The notes: generated by a model from the sequence alone, not told the origin. 64,000 nucleotides of DNA from Eutreptiella sp. 'Long Island Sound 2002' (GCA_964036045.1 OZ038387.1:14508420-14572419); one strand, 5' to 3'; positions 53,870 to 64,000 are shown, numbered from the stretch's first letter. A program made the numbers and translations.

Positions 53870-54095
53870 CATCAGGGGCGGTAAATCAATAGTCAGGGGG
53901 TAGCCTATCAAGTTCGTGCATCAGAGGCCCCCGGTAAATCAATAGTCAGGGGGTAGCCTATCAAGGTCGTGCATCAGAGGCCGCTGGCAAATCAATAGTC
54001 AGGGGGTAGCCTATCAAGTTCGTGCATCAGAGGCCCTTGTTGACTCCATAATCAGGGGGTAGCCTATCAAGTTCGTGCATCAGAAGTGCCTTTGG
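53870..54095 (-). repeat. satellite units in intron 4
   Basis: Four to five 53/54-bp units in the orientation opposite to array A (gggggtagcctatcaagttc, then gtgcatcagaggcccccggt). Confidence 0.9.
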
Positions 54096-54239
54096 AACTG
54101 TTGATGTGTTGACCAGGATCGCGGTGGTGGTAATGGGTGGTGACTGTGGGACTCGTCAGATGGCGGGTGCGAGAGGGGCTAAGATGGGTCGGGGTGTGTT
54201 GATTGGGCAATGGCCTGTGCCGCCCGAGGGGTGAAGCAC

Positions 54240-54533
54240 CTGCAGCGGCTTTCTTCTCCGCCTCCAGCTTGGCTGCCTCGTCTGCAGCGGCTTTCTTCTC
54301 GGCATCCAGCTTGGCTGCCTCGTCTGCAGCGGCTTTGTTCTCGGCCTCCAGCTTGGCTGCCTTGTCTGCAGCGGCTTTCTTCTCGGCCTCCAGCTTGGCT
54401 GCCTCGTCTGCAGCGGCTTTGTTCTCGGCCTCCAGCTTGGCTGCCTTGTCTGCAGCGGCTTTGTTCTCGGCCTCCAGCTTGGCTGCCTCGTCTGCAGCGG
54501 CTTTCTTCTCGGCCTCCAGCTTGGCTGCCTTGT
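54240..54533 (-). CDS. Ulp1-SET gene, exon 4 (coiled-coil repeats, 7 units)
   Basis: 294 nt, exactly seven 42-bp units, each encoding a 14-residue helix unit (ADEAAKLEAEKKAA or with N for K). Phase 1 at both ends. Acceptor TCGTGCTGCAG, donor G|GTGCTT. The surrounding intron sequence (to about 54090 and 54640) is nearly identical to that around exon 3, so the exon was duplicated with its flanks. Likely an extended, charged alpha-helix; function unknown. Confidence 0.6.
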
Positions 54534-54639
54534 CTGCAGCACGAGGAACAGATGGATGGGGCAGGGGGTTGCATGGGTGATGGCACAGCAAGCGGAGGAG
54601 GAGGGCGGACGGGGGTCGAAGAGTATACGACGCAGAGGG

Positions 54640-55165
54640 TAAACCAATAGTCAGGGGGTAGCCTATCAAGTTCGTGCATCAGAGGCCCTTGGTAAATCAA
54701 TAGTCAGGGGGTAGCCTATCAAGTTCGTGCATCAGAGGCCCCCGGTAAATCAATAGTCAGGGGGTAGCCTATCAAGTTCGTGCATCAGAGGCGCTGGGTA
54801 AACCAATAGTCAGGGGGTGGCCTATCAAGCTCGTGCATCAGAGGCCCCCGGTAAATCAATAGTTACGGGCAGGCCTATCAAGTTCGTGCATCAGAGGCCC
54901 TGGGTAAACCAATAGTCAGGGGGTAGCCTATCAAGTTCGTGCATCAGAGGCCCCTGGCAAATCAATAGTCAGGGGGTAGCCTATCAAGTTCGTGCATCAG
55001 AGGCCCCTGGCAAATCAATAGTCAGGGGGTAGCCTATCAAGTTCGTGCATCAGAGGCCCCCGGTAAGTCAATAGTCAGGGGGTAGCCTATCAAGTTCGTG
55101 CATCAGAGGCCCCCGGTAAGTCAATAGTCAGGGGGTAGCCTATCAAGTTCGTGCATCAGAAGTGC
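54640..55165 (-). repeat. satellite array in intron 3
   Basis: About ten 53/54-bp units in minus orientation between the two coiled-coil exons, with variants such as 'agttacgggcaggcc'. Confidence 0.93.
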
Positions 55166-55315
55166 CTTTGGAACTGTTGATGTGTTGACCAGGATCGCGG
55201 TGGTGGTAATGGGTGGTGACTGTGGGACTCGTCAGATGGCGGGTGCGAGAGGGGCTAAGATGGGTCGGGGTGTGTTGATTGGGCAATGGCCTGTGCCGCC
55301 CGAGGGGTGAAGCAC

Positions 55316-55525
55316 CTGCAGCGGCTTTCTTCTCCGCCTCCAGCTTGGCTGCCTCGTCTGCAGCGGCTTTCTTCTCCGCCTCCAGCTTGGCTGCCTTGTC
55401 TGCAGCGGCTTTGTTCTCGGCCTCCAGCTTGGCTGCCTCGTCTGCAGCGGCTTTCTTCTCGGCCTCCAGCTTGGCTGCCTTGTCTGCAGCGGCTTTGTTC
55501 TCGGCCTCCAGCTTGGCTGCCTTGT
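55316..55525 (-). CDS. Ulp1-SET gene, exon 3 (coiled-coil repeats, 5 units)
   Basis: 210 nt, exactly five 42-bp units, phase 1 at both ends. Same splice-site sequences as exon 4. Flanks 55143-55315 and 55526-55640 match those of exon 4 almost base for base. Unit number (5 versus 7) is the main difference between the two exons, showing repeat-number change after duplication. Confidence 0.6.
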
Positions 55526-55631
55526 CTGCAGCACGAGGAACAGATGGATGGGACAGGGGGTTGCATGGGTGATGGCACAGCAAGCGGAGGAGGAGGGCGG
55601 ACGGGGGTCGGGGAGTATACGACGCAGAGGG

Positions 55632-56123
55632 TAAACCAATAGTCAGGGGGTAGCCTATCAAGTTCGTGCATCAGAGGCCGCTGGCAAATCAATAGTCAGG
55701 GGGTAGCCTATCAAGTTCGTGCATCAGAGGCCCTTGGTAAATCAATTGTCAGGGGGTAGCCTATCAAGTTCGTGCATCAGAGGCCCCCGGTAAATCAATA
55801 GTCAGGGGGTGGTTTATCAAGTTCGTGCATCAGAGGCCCTGGGTAAACCAATAGTCAGGGGGTGGCCTATCAAGTTCGTGCATCAGAGGCCCCCGGTAAA
55901 TCAATAGTTACGGGCAGGCCTATCAAGTTCGTGCATCAGAGGCCCTGGGTAAACCAATAGTCAGGGGGTAGCCTATCAAGTTCGTGCATCAGAGGCCGCT
56001 GGCAAATCAATAGTCAGGGGGTAGCCTATCAAGTTCGTGCATCAGAGGCCCCCGGTAAATCAATAGTCAGGGGGTAGCCTATCAAGTTCGTGCATCAGAG
56101 GCCCTGGGTAAACCAATAATCAG
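55632..56123 (-). repeat. satellite array in intron 2, left arm
   Basis: About nine 53/54-bp units in minus orientation, ending at an inversion point near 56123. Confidence 0.93.
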
Positions 56124-56415
56124 GGCCTCTGATGCACGAACTTGATAGGCTACCCCCTGACTATTGATTTGCCAGCGGCCTCTGATGCACGAACTTGATA
56201 GGCTACCCCCTGACTATTGATTTGCCAGGGGCCTCTGATGCACGAACTTGATAGGCCACCCCCTGACTATTGACTTACCAAGGGCCTCTGATGCACGAAC
56301 TTGATAGGCCACCCCATGACTATTGACTTACCAAGGGCCTCTGATGCACGAACTTGATAGGCTACCCCCTGACTATTGATTTACCGGGGGCCTCTGGTGC
56401 ACGAACTTGATAGGC
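56124..56415 (+). repeat. satellite array in intron 2, right arm (inverted)
   Basis: Five to six units in plus orientation, directly abutting the minus-oriented array at about 56123. Together they form an inverted repeat with arms of about 290 bp and almost no spacer. Confidence 0.93.
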
Positions 56416-56476
56416 TCCCATGGTGAGGCGTAGTAATGTAGTGTCACAATGTAGTGTCGTGCAATTCCTGGCAAAC

Positions 56477-56674
56477 CTGCAGGGAGTTCTTGTGGCAATT
56501 CCTGCTCCGTCTCTTCTCCTCTTGCTTCCTCTCCGGCTGGTGCTGGTGCTCCTTCTGCCGCTTCTCCTCCCGCTTCTTCCGCAGCGGCGACTTCCTTCGC
56601 TGCTCCTCCTTCCGCTGCCTCCACACCTTCCACGTTGCCTGCTTCCGGTCCTCTTGGCTCCTCCGTCTTTGGCA
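56477..56674 (-). CDS. Ulp1-SET gene, exon 2 (acidic)
   Basis: 198 nt (66 codons), phase 1 at both ends. Acceptor TCGCCTACAG, donor G|GTTTGC (weak after GT). Encodes VPKTEEPRGPEAGNVEGVEA, then Ala/Glu/Gly-rich sequence ending EQELPQELPA. No fold recognised; composition resembles exon 5. Confidence 0.55.
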
Positions 56675-56747
56675 CTGTAGGCGACGATGGGAGGACTGCT
56701 GCTGGCATGCATCGGCGAGACGCTCGCCCAACAGTGATATATCATAC

Positions 56748-57414
56748 CTTCCTCTTCTGCCATCTTCACTTGTTCCTCACGACGGTCAGGCATTGTGGAT
56801 ACTGAAGAAGGGGTTCTAGAATCCGGGAAGAGCGCACGATCGGGAACTACATCCGTATGCAGCAGACGTACTGTTCTGTGCCAATTACGTAAAATATTCC
56901 TAAGGTCTAAGTCGCTTAGTTCTAGCGATAGAGGTGACAAATCAACCTCGCTACCGCGTAAAACAAGGGAAACGACCCACTCTGCACCACAGCACGCAAA
57001 CACTGCACAAGACCAACCATCTGGCTGATGTACACAGTGAAATTTCTTAAGGTTCGGGTCGGTAGAGAATGGCCATGGCTGGTGCTGGTTATGCACCTGC
57101 CAATGCCGCTTAAGGAGGTCCCACAGAACGGTTCCACGCTGTTGCCGTTGGGCAGAATCCGGACACAGAGAATCCAGAATCCACACTTCAGGGGACGAGA
57201 GCAGATGAAGAAAAACTGCCACCCACCAGTGCCCCTGCTCGCCACAGACCAAAATAAACCAATCGAGGGCGAAGAGGTTTTCCTTCTGTGGCAAGCACTT
57301 TTTGCGCCAAAGGGTAACAGGCCAGACCCTTCGCTGGAGGTGAAACCAGACCGGGTGGTCAGGAGCAGAGGTCGCAGTGGCATGGGCAGCAACATTGCTT
57401 GGCACCGAAGACAT
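56748..57414 (-). CDS. Ulp1-SET gene, exon 1 of model (C48/Ulp1-like cysteine protease)
   Basis: 222 codons plus one base from ATG 57414 to donor G|GTATGA. Seen: ALDWFILVCGEQGHWWVAVF (catalytic His in HWW), EVWILDSLCPD (catalytic Asp), and VHQPDGWSCAVFACCGAE (oxyanion Gln and catalytic Cys), in the order and spacing of Ulp1/SENP peptidases that cleave after Gly-Gly of ubiquitin-like proteins. The usual WLNDxxI block is missing, so an upstream exon is likely. The frame stays open above the ATG to a possible acceptor CTGTTTGCAG (57445-57454), and a VDDRVDFSYVHIR peptide is near 57480-57520. Neighbouring exons add acidic, coiled-coil and SET regions. Confidence 0.78.
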
Positions 57415-57454
57415 AACGATAGTGTTGACTGAATAGTATCCTGCAAACAGATAT

Positions 57455-60400
57455 GGTACACATAGCCAATGAAATACCTGATATGCACATATGAGAAATC
57501 CACCCTATCATCCACTAATTGATATAATTACTAAACATCCAAGATTGCCTTATTCATCCCACATCCTATGTTCCTAACAAGGAAATGGAATATGATATAC
57601 CCTATCCCACATATATCCCATATATAGGGCCAAATAATGCTCCCTTAGGGGTAAAATGCCAGGGTAGGGTTGTGACCTGCTTCACCCCCCCACTTAAAAC
57701 GACTGCCACGGGCAGGAAGTACATGCCCAAGAGGAACGTAGCAGTCACAAACAGCAGCAAATCACAGGTTAGCAGATTCGCTCCTATAGGGAATCGAACC
57801 TACGCCAGGCAATCTCGGAGTCGGCCGCAAGGCCGCTGAATTAGTCCCGATCGGTGGGAATCGAACCACCGCCGGAATACAGAAATTGACGAACGGGATC
57901 CCGCAGGTCCCGCAATAAGTAGTAGGCGAAATCGCGAGCTGTTGCGCGTAGAGTCTGGTCCCTGCGTGTCGCATGAGGCATGTGGGGTCCAGCAGGTAAG
58001 GGCAGGTAGTTTTTCAAAGAATTAAAACTAAAGGCAAAGTGAAATCACACTGTTAAACAAAACTGAAGGTAATGGTACATTCGAAGCGGTGCGACGCGAA
58101 AGTGCAAAAATTTCACATGTTGAAAAAGAAAAACTGCCAGGAGTATTGACGGGAATGTCCAACAGTAACGTAGGACTGTGCCTGCACAAGGGAGCACGTG
58201 GGGAAACAACGATAGAGGGCAGGGATGCATGTCTGACTTGTGCTCGCCACTGCCTTGTGCATGCCTAGGTCACTTAACAAACACGGCCACGATGGCCCAC
58301 CGTGCGCGCGGTAGCTCACTAACTATAGGAAAGAGGCCACGATGGCCTCAGGGTAAAAGAACCGCTGTAAACACTAGGCACAAAGAGAAACACGGGTACG
58401 ATGCCCACACCTTCCACCTTCGTGCTTTAGACAATTTATGAGGGCTTGTATGGTCTTGATGCTGCTTGATGTGCTTGACCTAACGCTTGTATTAATGAGT
58501 GAGCTCTTGCTTGTAAGATGTAAGCTTGCTTGATCACCTGCTTGTAAAGACTCAGACAAGGCCTAGCCAAAGGCCCACTTGCAAACAGAACCGACACACA
58601 AAAACAGTGAAACCAAGGCCGGTGTGCCTTCGTTGGAATGCGAGAATGTGGTGGCTCTGATGGTGATGATATCCATGGACACGGCTCAGCCAAGGGTCGT
58701 GTCCACGTCTTCGATTAAATTTAGCATGTGTGTCACACGCGATGCAGCACTTAGAGGGTAAAGGAGGAGGTACGGAGATGGGATGAGGGTGTGAGTAGAC
58801 ACACTTAAATAGACAAACCTCATAACCATGTAATAATAACCTGACCTCACTGCTAACCCCTCACCTAGGAGCCATACTACGTATATATATCATATATACA
58901 CATAATAGAGCGATGCACACCGACAAACACAAGACACACTTGTGCGCGCACACCCATTGGCAGGGCCCAGGGGCACACACTCGCCCGGAGGGCATCACAG
59001 AGTGTGGGTCTCGCGGTGGCGGCCTTGGGGCACGTGATGGGGGCACTCCACACATACGGCACGTGCAAGAGCTTCCACAAACTACTCACGTACACACAAC
59101 AAACAGTAAGCATATCCACAATAGAACACGTGTATAGATACGCCACCTTGTTGCTTGGTGTTCGTGTGTGTCTTGGGGGCGTGCGTATAAACACTTAGGT
59201 TAGCTTGCGTGTTACCTTTGTCGGTGGGTGTGCCACCGGCGGGCCGTAGCGCAGGGGGTCACCTCCAGGTTGCAAATTGGGGAGGTCGCCCGTACGGTCC
59301 CGCTGGTGTATCAGCCCACCCTGCTCCCCGGGGGCACGATGACACGCCCCGAAGGAGTTTTACTCCCCCAACCCCTCTACACCGTGTATGACGGATTCAT
59401 GTTTACACCTCCGTGTGTAAACTTGGGCCGGTGTACACGGCTACAAAACCCCAAAGGTAGGTGTCAACCTAGGTCTTGCTTGTTCGGGGGGCGGGTGATA
59501 ACCAACGTAATAGGCAACCATATAATCCCGTAACTAAATTAATGGCATGCGCACACACACGCTACCATTGGCCACGGGCACACCCGGTTTTGGTGTGTCT
59601 CGGACAGAGAGACTCGTGTGTGTTGTGGAAACCCAAGTCCACGCACGGGTCTCTATAAAGAAAAATGCCACGCCCATATCCTAACCCGTTTGGTTGGGTG
59701 TTGGGATAGAGGACCCCTCGGGTGTTGTGGAAACCCAAGTCCACTCGTGGGGAACTCTAGAGAAAGCATTAATATACATATTCTCTCATAAACATATGCA
59801 TGTGCACACTCGCCCTTTTCATCATATTGTTTGTTCCCTCTCGTTGCAGGCAGGAATTCCCCCACGAAATTCATCAAGGACATGAAGAGCACACCCAGCC
59901 AGCATGCGGCCCCGTGCAATGGCAATGGAGGGTATCCACTCCCAACCCGGGCACGCATAGCGACCGGGGACGAATACCCAGGCGGCGGAGACGGCCCAAA
60001 TCCGCAACGCCACTCTTTGCCTTTGAAGACCCTACCCACTCATAGAGTGACGGGGCAAAGGCACCCATTGTAATTCATATTAGAATACTTGTATTGTAGA
60101 GGACGACCCCTCCCTCTAGGCTTAAGTCCTCGCCGTATGTAGTGGCAATTTTGCACGCCACGAAATTTTTTCCACGTAATGTGAGCCACACGAGTACTTC
60201 GTACCTTGTATACCTACCCTCGTGTGGACAAGGGCAAATCGGTGGAAAACCATCACGCCCAACACAAAAGGGAAAATGGGTTGTACCCGCCAACCCAACG
60301 AAGTTTTCAAGCCTTCGCCATTTTGAGCAAATGATTTAGCTCGTTGGCTTGGGTCACGGGTCAGGGACGGTCGTGGGGTCGTGGTTTCGGTACGGGGCGG

Positions 60401-60851
60401 CACTCCGAAACCTTGCAAACACCACCATGCGCACAACCCGGCAGAGTCTTCGGGAAGTGCTTGCCACGTTGTTAGCACCCTTGACAGGGGGCGTCATCGT
60501 GGGCAGGACTGACGGCAGTAGTCCTGGTGGTGGTAGGAGTGCTCCAGTAAGACCCAAGGATAGGGGTTTGAATGGCATTAAGACCCCCGAAAGAACACGT
60601 CCCACTTCCGCCCCAGGCTATATGCCACGCCACCCCACCCCAAGGACTCTCAAGCCTTTAGCGGTGAGAGAGGTAGACGGTGGGGTAAACCTGCGCTACC
60701 CACCGCCCTGCTCCGGTGGGGATTTTTGTAACCGAGGAGCGCGCCGTGCATGCACATCTTCTTTCCTGTCTCCCACCGCTTCTCGCTCTCTCCTCCCTTC
60801 CCCAAACAATAATATATCCATATTGGTTAGGGTTTTATTTTCGTGGCACGC
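57455..60851. other. spacer with tRNA-like motifs and short repeats
   Basis: No protein gene recognised. It contains two GGTTCGATTCCC B-box-like motifs on the minus strand (57789-57800 and 57856-57867), AT-rich tatatata patches near 57605 and 58880, and a direct repeat 'gttgtggaaacccaagtccac' 100 bp apart (about 59620 and 59720). A purine-rich tract on the minus strand ends just before a TG at 60756 and could be the PPT/3' LTR start of the gypsy fragment; no second LTR was found. Confidence 0.35.
57768..57890 (-). other. tandem tRNA-like sequences (uncertain)
   Basis: Two copies of GGTTCGATTCCC lie 67 bp apart on the minus strand, each in a short stem (for example GGTGG...CCACC). One is preceded by an A-box-like TAATTCAGCGG. 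The T-loops are one base too long and the acceptor stems do not pair, so these look like tRNA relics or SINE heads rather than genes. Confidence 0.3.
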
Positions 60852-62183
60852 TCATGAGAGCGGTCCACCAAGGTGGGCAAGGATGTCAACGGTTTGGGTG
60901 AGATTCTGTTTCTGCAAGTAATCTCTCCAAACTTTGTTGTAGGACGGTAAGAAGGTTTCAACGGGTTCCTCGGTATCCCAATCTTTGGTATAACCCTCCC
61001 ACCGCACCTTGAAGAGAAGTCTCTTGCGGTAAGTACGGTGACTTAATATTTTCTTGACATTATAGGTGTCCTCCTCAAACTCGGAGGGCACCCTAGCAAC
61101 CTCCTCCGTGTAATTTAGAGGCACGGGGGAGCGAGGGGAGTTGACCGTTTTCATTAAACAATCAACGTGGACGTCAACTAACCTCCGTTGGTCCACTAGA
61201 ATAACATAGAGGTCGTGCGCCTTCTTGGCCACAACCTCATAGGGCCCATCCCAATAGGGACAAGTCTTATCGCCAAGATTTTTGCGTTGGCGACGGACCC
61301 ATACGCGGTCCCCTTTTGAGAAATTGGGGGACATCCTCCTACTCTTATTATACTTACGAGCCATTGTCTCTTGCACTTGAATCATAGCCCTCCGTGCAAG
61401 AGCAATAAGCTCCTCACGCCGTTGGAAGTAGTGAGCGGCGTCTTGGGCCACCCCCTTAGGCTCAGCAAGAGGAGGCCCCTTAGTACGGTTGTGTTTACCA
61501 AACACAATCTCGTTAGGTGTATAACCTGAAGGACCTGTAGTCTCATGCCACGCTCGTACAACGGCGGGCAAAACCTCTACCCAATTAGTTTTCTTCTTCT
61601 TCAAGGTAATGGCTTTAGCAACGGCACGCCTTAGCTGCTTGCCAGTATTTTCGGCCTTGCCATTACCTTGGTGCCTACCCGCGAGACACATAGTCGAGCG
61701 GGCACCAATCTTAGAACAAAGGGTTTGGAAATATTGGCTCACAAATTGTGGCCCACGGTCGGAGCATATTTCACGAGGGGCTCCGAACCTATCCACCCAG
61801 CGCTCCATTACCAAATGGGCCGCTCTTCTCCCCGTTAGCCCTTCATCCTTGTCTCCATGACGGGGTTTAGGAATAGGGATCGCGATGAGGTAGCCGGAAA
61901 GCCGGCATACACATAGGAGCATTCGGTCATACACCTCTCCATCGTGGGAGGTGGAAGGGTAGTGAAACACATCAAGCGCTATGGAGTCCATGGGCTCCAT
62001 AGGTATAGGCATAGGGGTCATGTACCCTTGCTTGCGCTTGGTGTCATGCGTGTGAATGGCACATGAGGGACACGTTTGACATTGCAGTTCCACTGCTTTG
62101 TACAACCCCTCACCTTCCACGCCATGGTTCATTTCCTTCCAGTGTTTTTCCACACTGGAGGTAGTGAAGCGGTATGGGGTGCT
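60852..62183 (-). pseudogene. truncated Ty3/gypsy pol: integrase and chromodomain
   Basis: The frame is open from just after a TGA at 62184-62186 (STPYRFTTSSV...) to 60852. It contains the second half of the integrase zinc finger (CQTCPSCAIH), the catalytic core D (SIALDVFHYP), D (EICSDRGPQF) and E (GNGKAENTGKQL), a GPY-like block (CPYWDGPYEVV) and a C-terminal chromodomain (YNVKKILSHRTYRKRLLFKV, RWEGYTKDWDTEEPVETFL). RT and RNase H are absent: upstream sequence is unrelated, so the copy is 5'-truncated or rearranged. It is a different family from the element at 41-52 kb. Confidence 0.82.
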
Positions 62184-62186
62184 TCA

Positions 62187-62830
62187 CCCATACCCGCTGC
62201 ACAGCCTGTGGCGCTCTTCGCCAGGCCAGATCAGGAATTTTCCTGCTGATGCTACGGCATCTTGATTTCTGTGGGATTTCTGTAAAATACCCCAGAAATC
62301 GTCATTTTACGTCTTTTCTGGACTGGCGACGACAGTCGTCGCCTGCGCGACGCAGCTCCAGATCGAGAATTTAACTCTCGATTTCTAAAGAATTTAGGCA
62401 ATTTTATTATTGTTTTATCGTTTTTAGAAATAAAAGATTATAGCGTGACCTTTTTCGCGGCGTTCCGCGAAGGTCCATTTTTGCGAAAAGTAGCGCGTTC
62501 ACGCATTTTTCAAAAAATGCTGAGGCGATTCCAGGAATCGCCCAGACGCCTATGGCGTAGCCCAACAGTGGGCCTTTTCATATGTAGGTTGAATTGGCAC
62601 AGAAACGCGTCGTGTCGGCTACGCGACGCGTTGGGGGGAGACGCGCAAAATGAGTGTTTTTGACTCAAAAATCACTTTATTTCATTGTTTTTCCCCCAAA
62701 AACCACTGCTTGGCCCAGTTTGGGCAGGATCTCAGTGGAGATCCTGATGGCGACGCTTCGTAGCCGTCAGATTTTCTGATGGCGGCGACGCCGTCGCCTT
62801 CATTTCGTCTTCTTTTTTATGCTATTTTAT
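62187..62830. repeat. cluster of short perfect hairpins (organelle-like)
   Basis: In AT-rich background, short GC-rich palindromes are packed closely. They are ggcgacgac-a-gtcgtcgcc (62325-62343), ttcgcgg-cgtt-ccgcgaa (62454-62471), gcattttt...aaaaatgc (about 62504-62521), ggcgattcc-a-ggaatcgcc (62524-62542), an imperfect cgcgtcg...cgcgacgcg (about 62606-62630), ggatctc-agtg-gagatcc (62727-62744) and ggcggcgac-gccgtcgcc (about 62782-62800). No coding region. This style is known from some green-algal organelle genomes, so it may be organelle DNA inserted in the nucleus. Confidence 0.6.
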
Positions 62831-64000
62831 AGTATAGAATTGTTACTTATACATTGTACATGTCAACGCATTTATTATGTTACATATACCTTCTCTTTGT
62901 CCATAGACGCCAGATTGTGTCCGCGGACGCTCCCCGTGGGGTGAGCAAGGATTCCAAGACCATTTACGCAACTCCAATGGAATCGAAGTTTGGAATGGAC
63001 TTCATGTAGTACTTGGAGGGGTTTGGGTGATGGGTTGAAGGATTTTCGATTTTGCCGATTTAAATTCGATTTTTCTGTGGACGCACGGACATCACCCCCG
63101 CCGAAAATGCTTCAAAATGGTCTTGCCGCTGTCCGCGTGGTTCACTGGAGGACCTGTCGATGAGCTACCACAACGTCGAGGTCCTTACCTGCTGCCTGAT
63201 TTTCGACAACTCCCGCAGCGCAACAGACTGCAGCCTAAGGTATTGCCCTGGTGGAAATACAGTGCAAGAAGGGACGCCTGGGCCAAGACTGGCCCCCAAG
63301 GCAACAGCAGCGACGACGACAGCCCTGAGATCAGCTCCAGGAGCTCCTGCGACGACGACGACGATCCCAGCAGAGGTCTTCAGGAAATCTGGACCCTGCA
63401 GCAGCTTGACAAGTGGTGTGGATGGCAAATCCCAAGAGCAACGACAGCAGGTCGCGCGGTAAGCGCCCCGCGTCCACCAGAAACCAAATCAGGCGCGTTA
63501 ATTCGTCGCCTTGGGTTGGTTGACCCTCCGGGAGGTCCCTTCCTAAATAGGCGTGGGGCGCCTTGGGTAGGAAATGACCCTAAATCCCCCAAATCAGGTG
63601 CGTTCACTCGTCACCTTGGGTTGGGAATCGACCCTGAAAGGCACGAGGAATTCGTCGCCTTGGGCAGGAAATGGCCCTAAATTCAGGCTCGGTGGAAGGC
63701 CTTGCCTTGGGTTTGACCCTAAATAATTTTTTCCGAATTTTCCGAATTTATTGAATTATTGATTTCCATGCCCATGGAGAAAAAGGGCCAATATGTGCAC
63801 CTAAGTGCCATCAGTCAGGGCGGAAGGCCCTGCAGCGCCCCTGGTCTGGTCACCAGAGGCTACGAGGAGTGCCAGGGACCAGTGTGGTCGCCTGAGGGGC
63901 AATTGCCCTATGAATATTTCAAGATCAAAAAAAAAAATTAATTTTTTTTTACATGTGTGTGGTGCTCCCCCCCATGTAAATTACTCACGAAGCCCCCCCC
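62831..64000. other. no gene called; degenerate 104-bp tandem repeat
   Basis: The block starting aaatcaggcgcgttaattcg (about 63486) recurs as aaatcaggtgcgttcactcg (about 63590), with a shared cgcc/cacc-ttgggttgg and 'aggaaatg-ccctaaat' ending. A 187-codon plus frame (63117-63680) crosses it but has no recognisable domain. The sequence ends in poly-A/T and C runs. Confidence 0.4.

Noticed and set aside
57768-57890. Possible tRNA genes
   Set aside because: B-box-like motifs are present, but T-loops are too long and acceptor stems do not pair. Kept only as tRNA-like sequence.
1-64000. Nuclear reassignment of TAG to a sense codon
   Set aside because: In-frame TAGs in the LINE and LTR element sit where Ser/Thr and an aromatic residue are expected, not one consistent amino acid, and the IQ gene appears to end in TAG. 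The evidence is too weak; listed only as a check.
1-64000. CRISPR arrays, operons or bacterial-type regulatory sites
   Set aside because: The spaced satellites are contiguous tandem units without variable spacers, and the gene content is eukaryotic.

Overview
The window is eukaryotic nuclear-type DNA. It shows spliceosomal-type introns, a non-LTR retrotransposon, an LTR retrotransposon, a MULE/FAR1-type transposase, minisatellites, microsatellites and many long G or C homopolymer runs. Gene density is very low, and most open frames in the GC-rich parts are by-products of base composition. The mobile-element types (RNase H-bearing LINE, chromodomain Ty3/gypsy, MULE with SWIM finger) fit a green-lineage alga or another large-genome protist. 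I cannot place the organism more precisely.

Left part (1-29.3 kb). An EXPERA/TMEM97-like membrane-protein exon lies at 945-1440 (-). A complete LINE insertion (5227-10471, -) has a 16-bp target-site duplication, a poly(A) tail, AP-endonuclease, RT, RNase H and a 2A-like motif, but one in-frame TAG. A 359-bp retrotransposed fragment sits at 12318-12676 with a 19-bp duplication. From 12.7 to 26.1 kb I see repeats and simple sequence but no credible gene. At 26108-29230 (-) there is an intronless gene for a large IQ-motif, coiled-coil protein with recent internal duplication.

Middle (29.3-33.1 kb). This holds a 21-bp minisatellite, a 620-bp Tc1/mariner-like MITE with a TA duplication, a small broken ORF and a 1.1-kb minisatellite.

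Main locus (33.3-57.4 kb, all on -). A MULE transposase ORF (33351-36896) carries a DDE triad, a SWIM finger and an N-terminal ubiquitin-like region ending RLRGG. Upstream is a 53/54-bp satellite array (36.9-38.2 kb). Next comes a gene I reconstruct as seven exons, all joined by phase-1 introns and mostly separated by the same satellite: a C48/Ulp1-like protease exon, an acidic exon, two duplicated coiled-coil exons (exactly 5 and 7 units of 42 bp), two short exons, and a last exon with a SET domain and a novel C-terminal region. The last exon is split by a young LTR retrotransposon (41130-52110; 533-bp LTRs about 99% identical; TSD AGTCG; PBS; PPT). Its gag starts inside the LTR, and its 3' LTR start codon reads in frame into the interrupted host exon. 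The Ubl-transposase beside a Ulp1-SET fusion is the best candidate for an undescribed system: the protease could act on the diglycine end, and the SET domain could act on chromatin. This pairing is inference.

Right part (57.4-64 kb). Here are tRNA-like motifs, a truncated gypsy integrase-chromodomain fragment (60852-62183, -), a dense cluster of short perfect hairpins resembling organelle repeats (62.3-62.8 kb) and a degenerate 104-bp tandem duplication.
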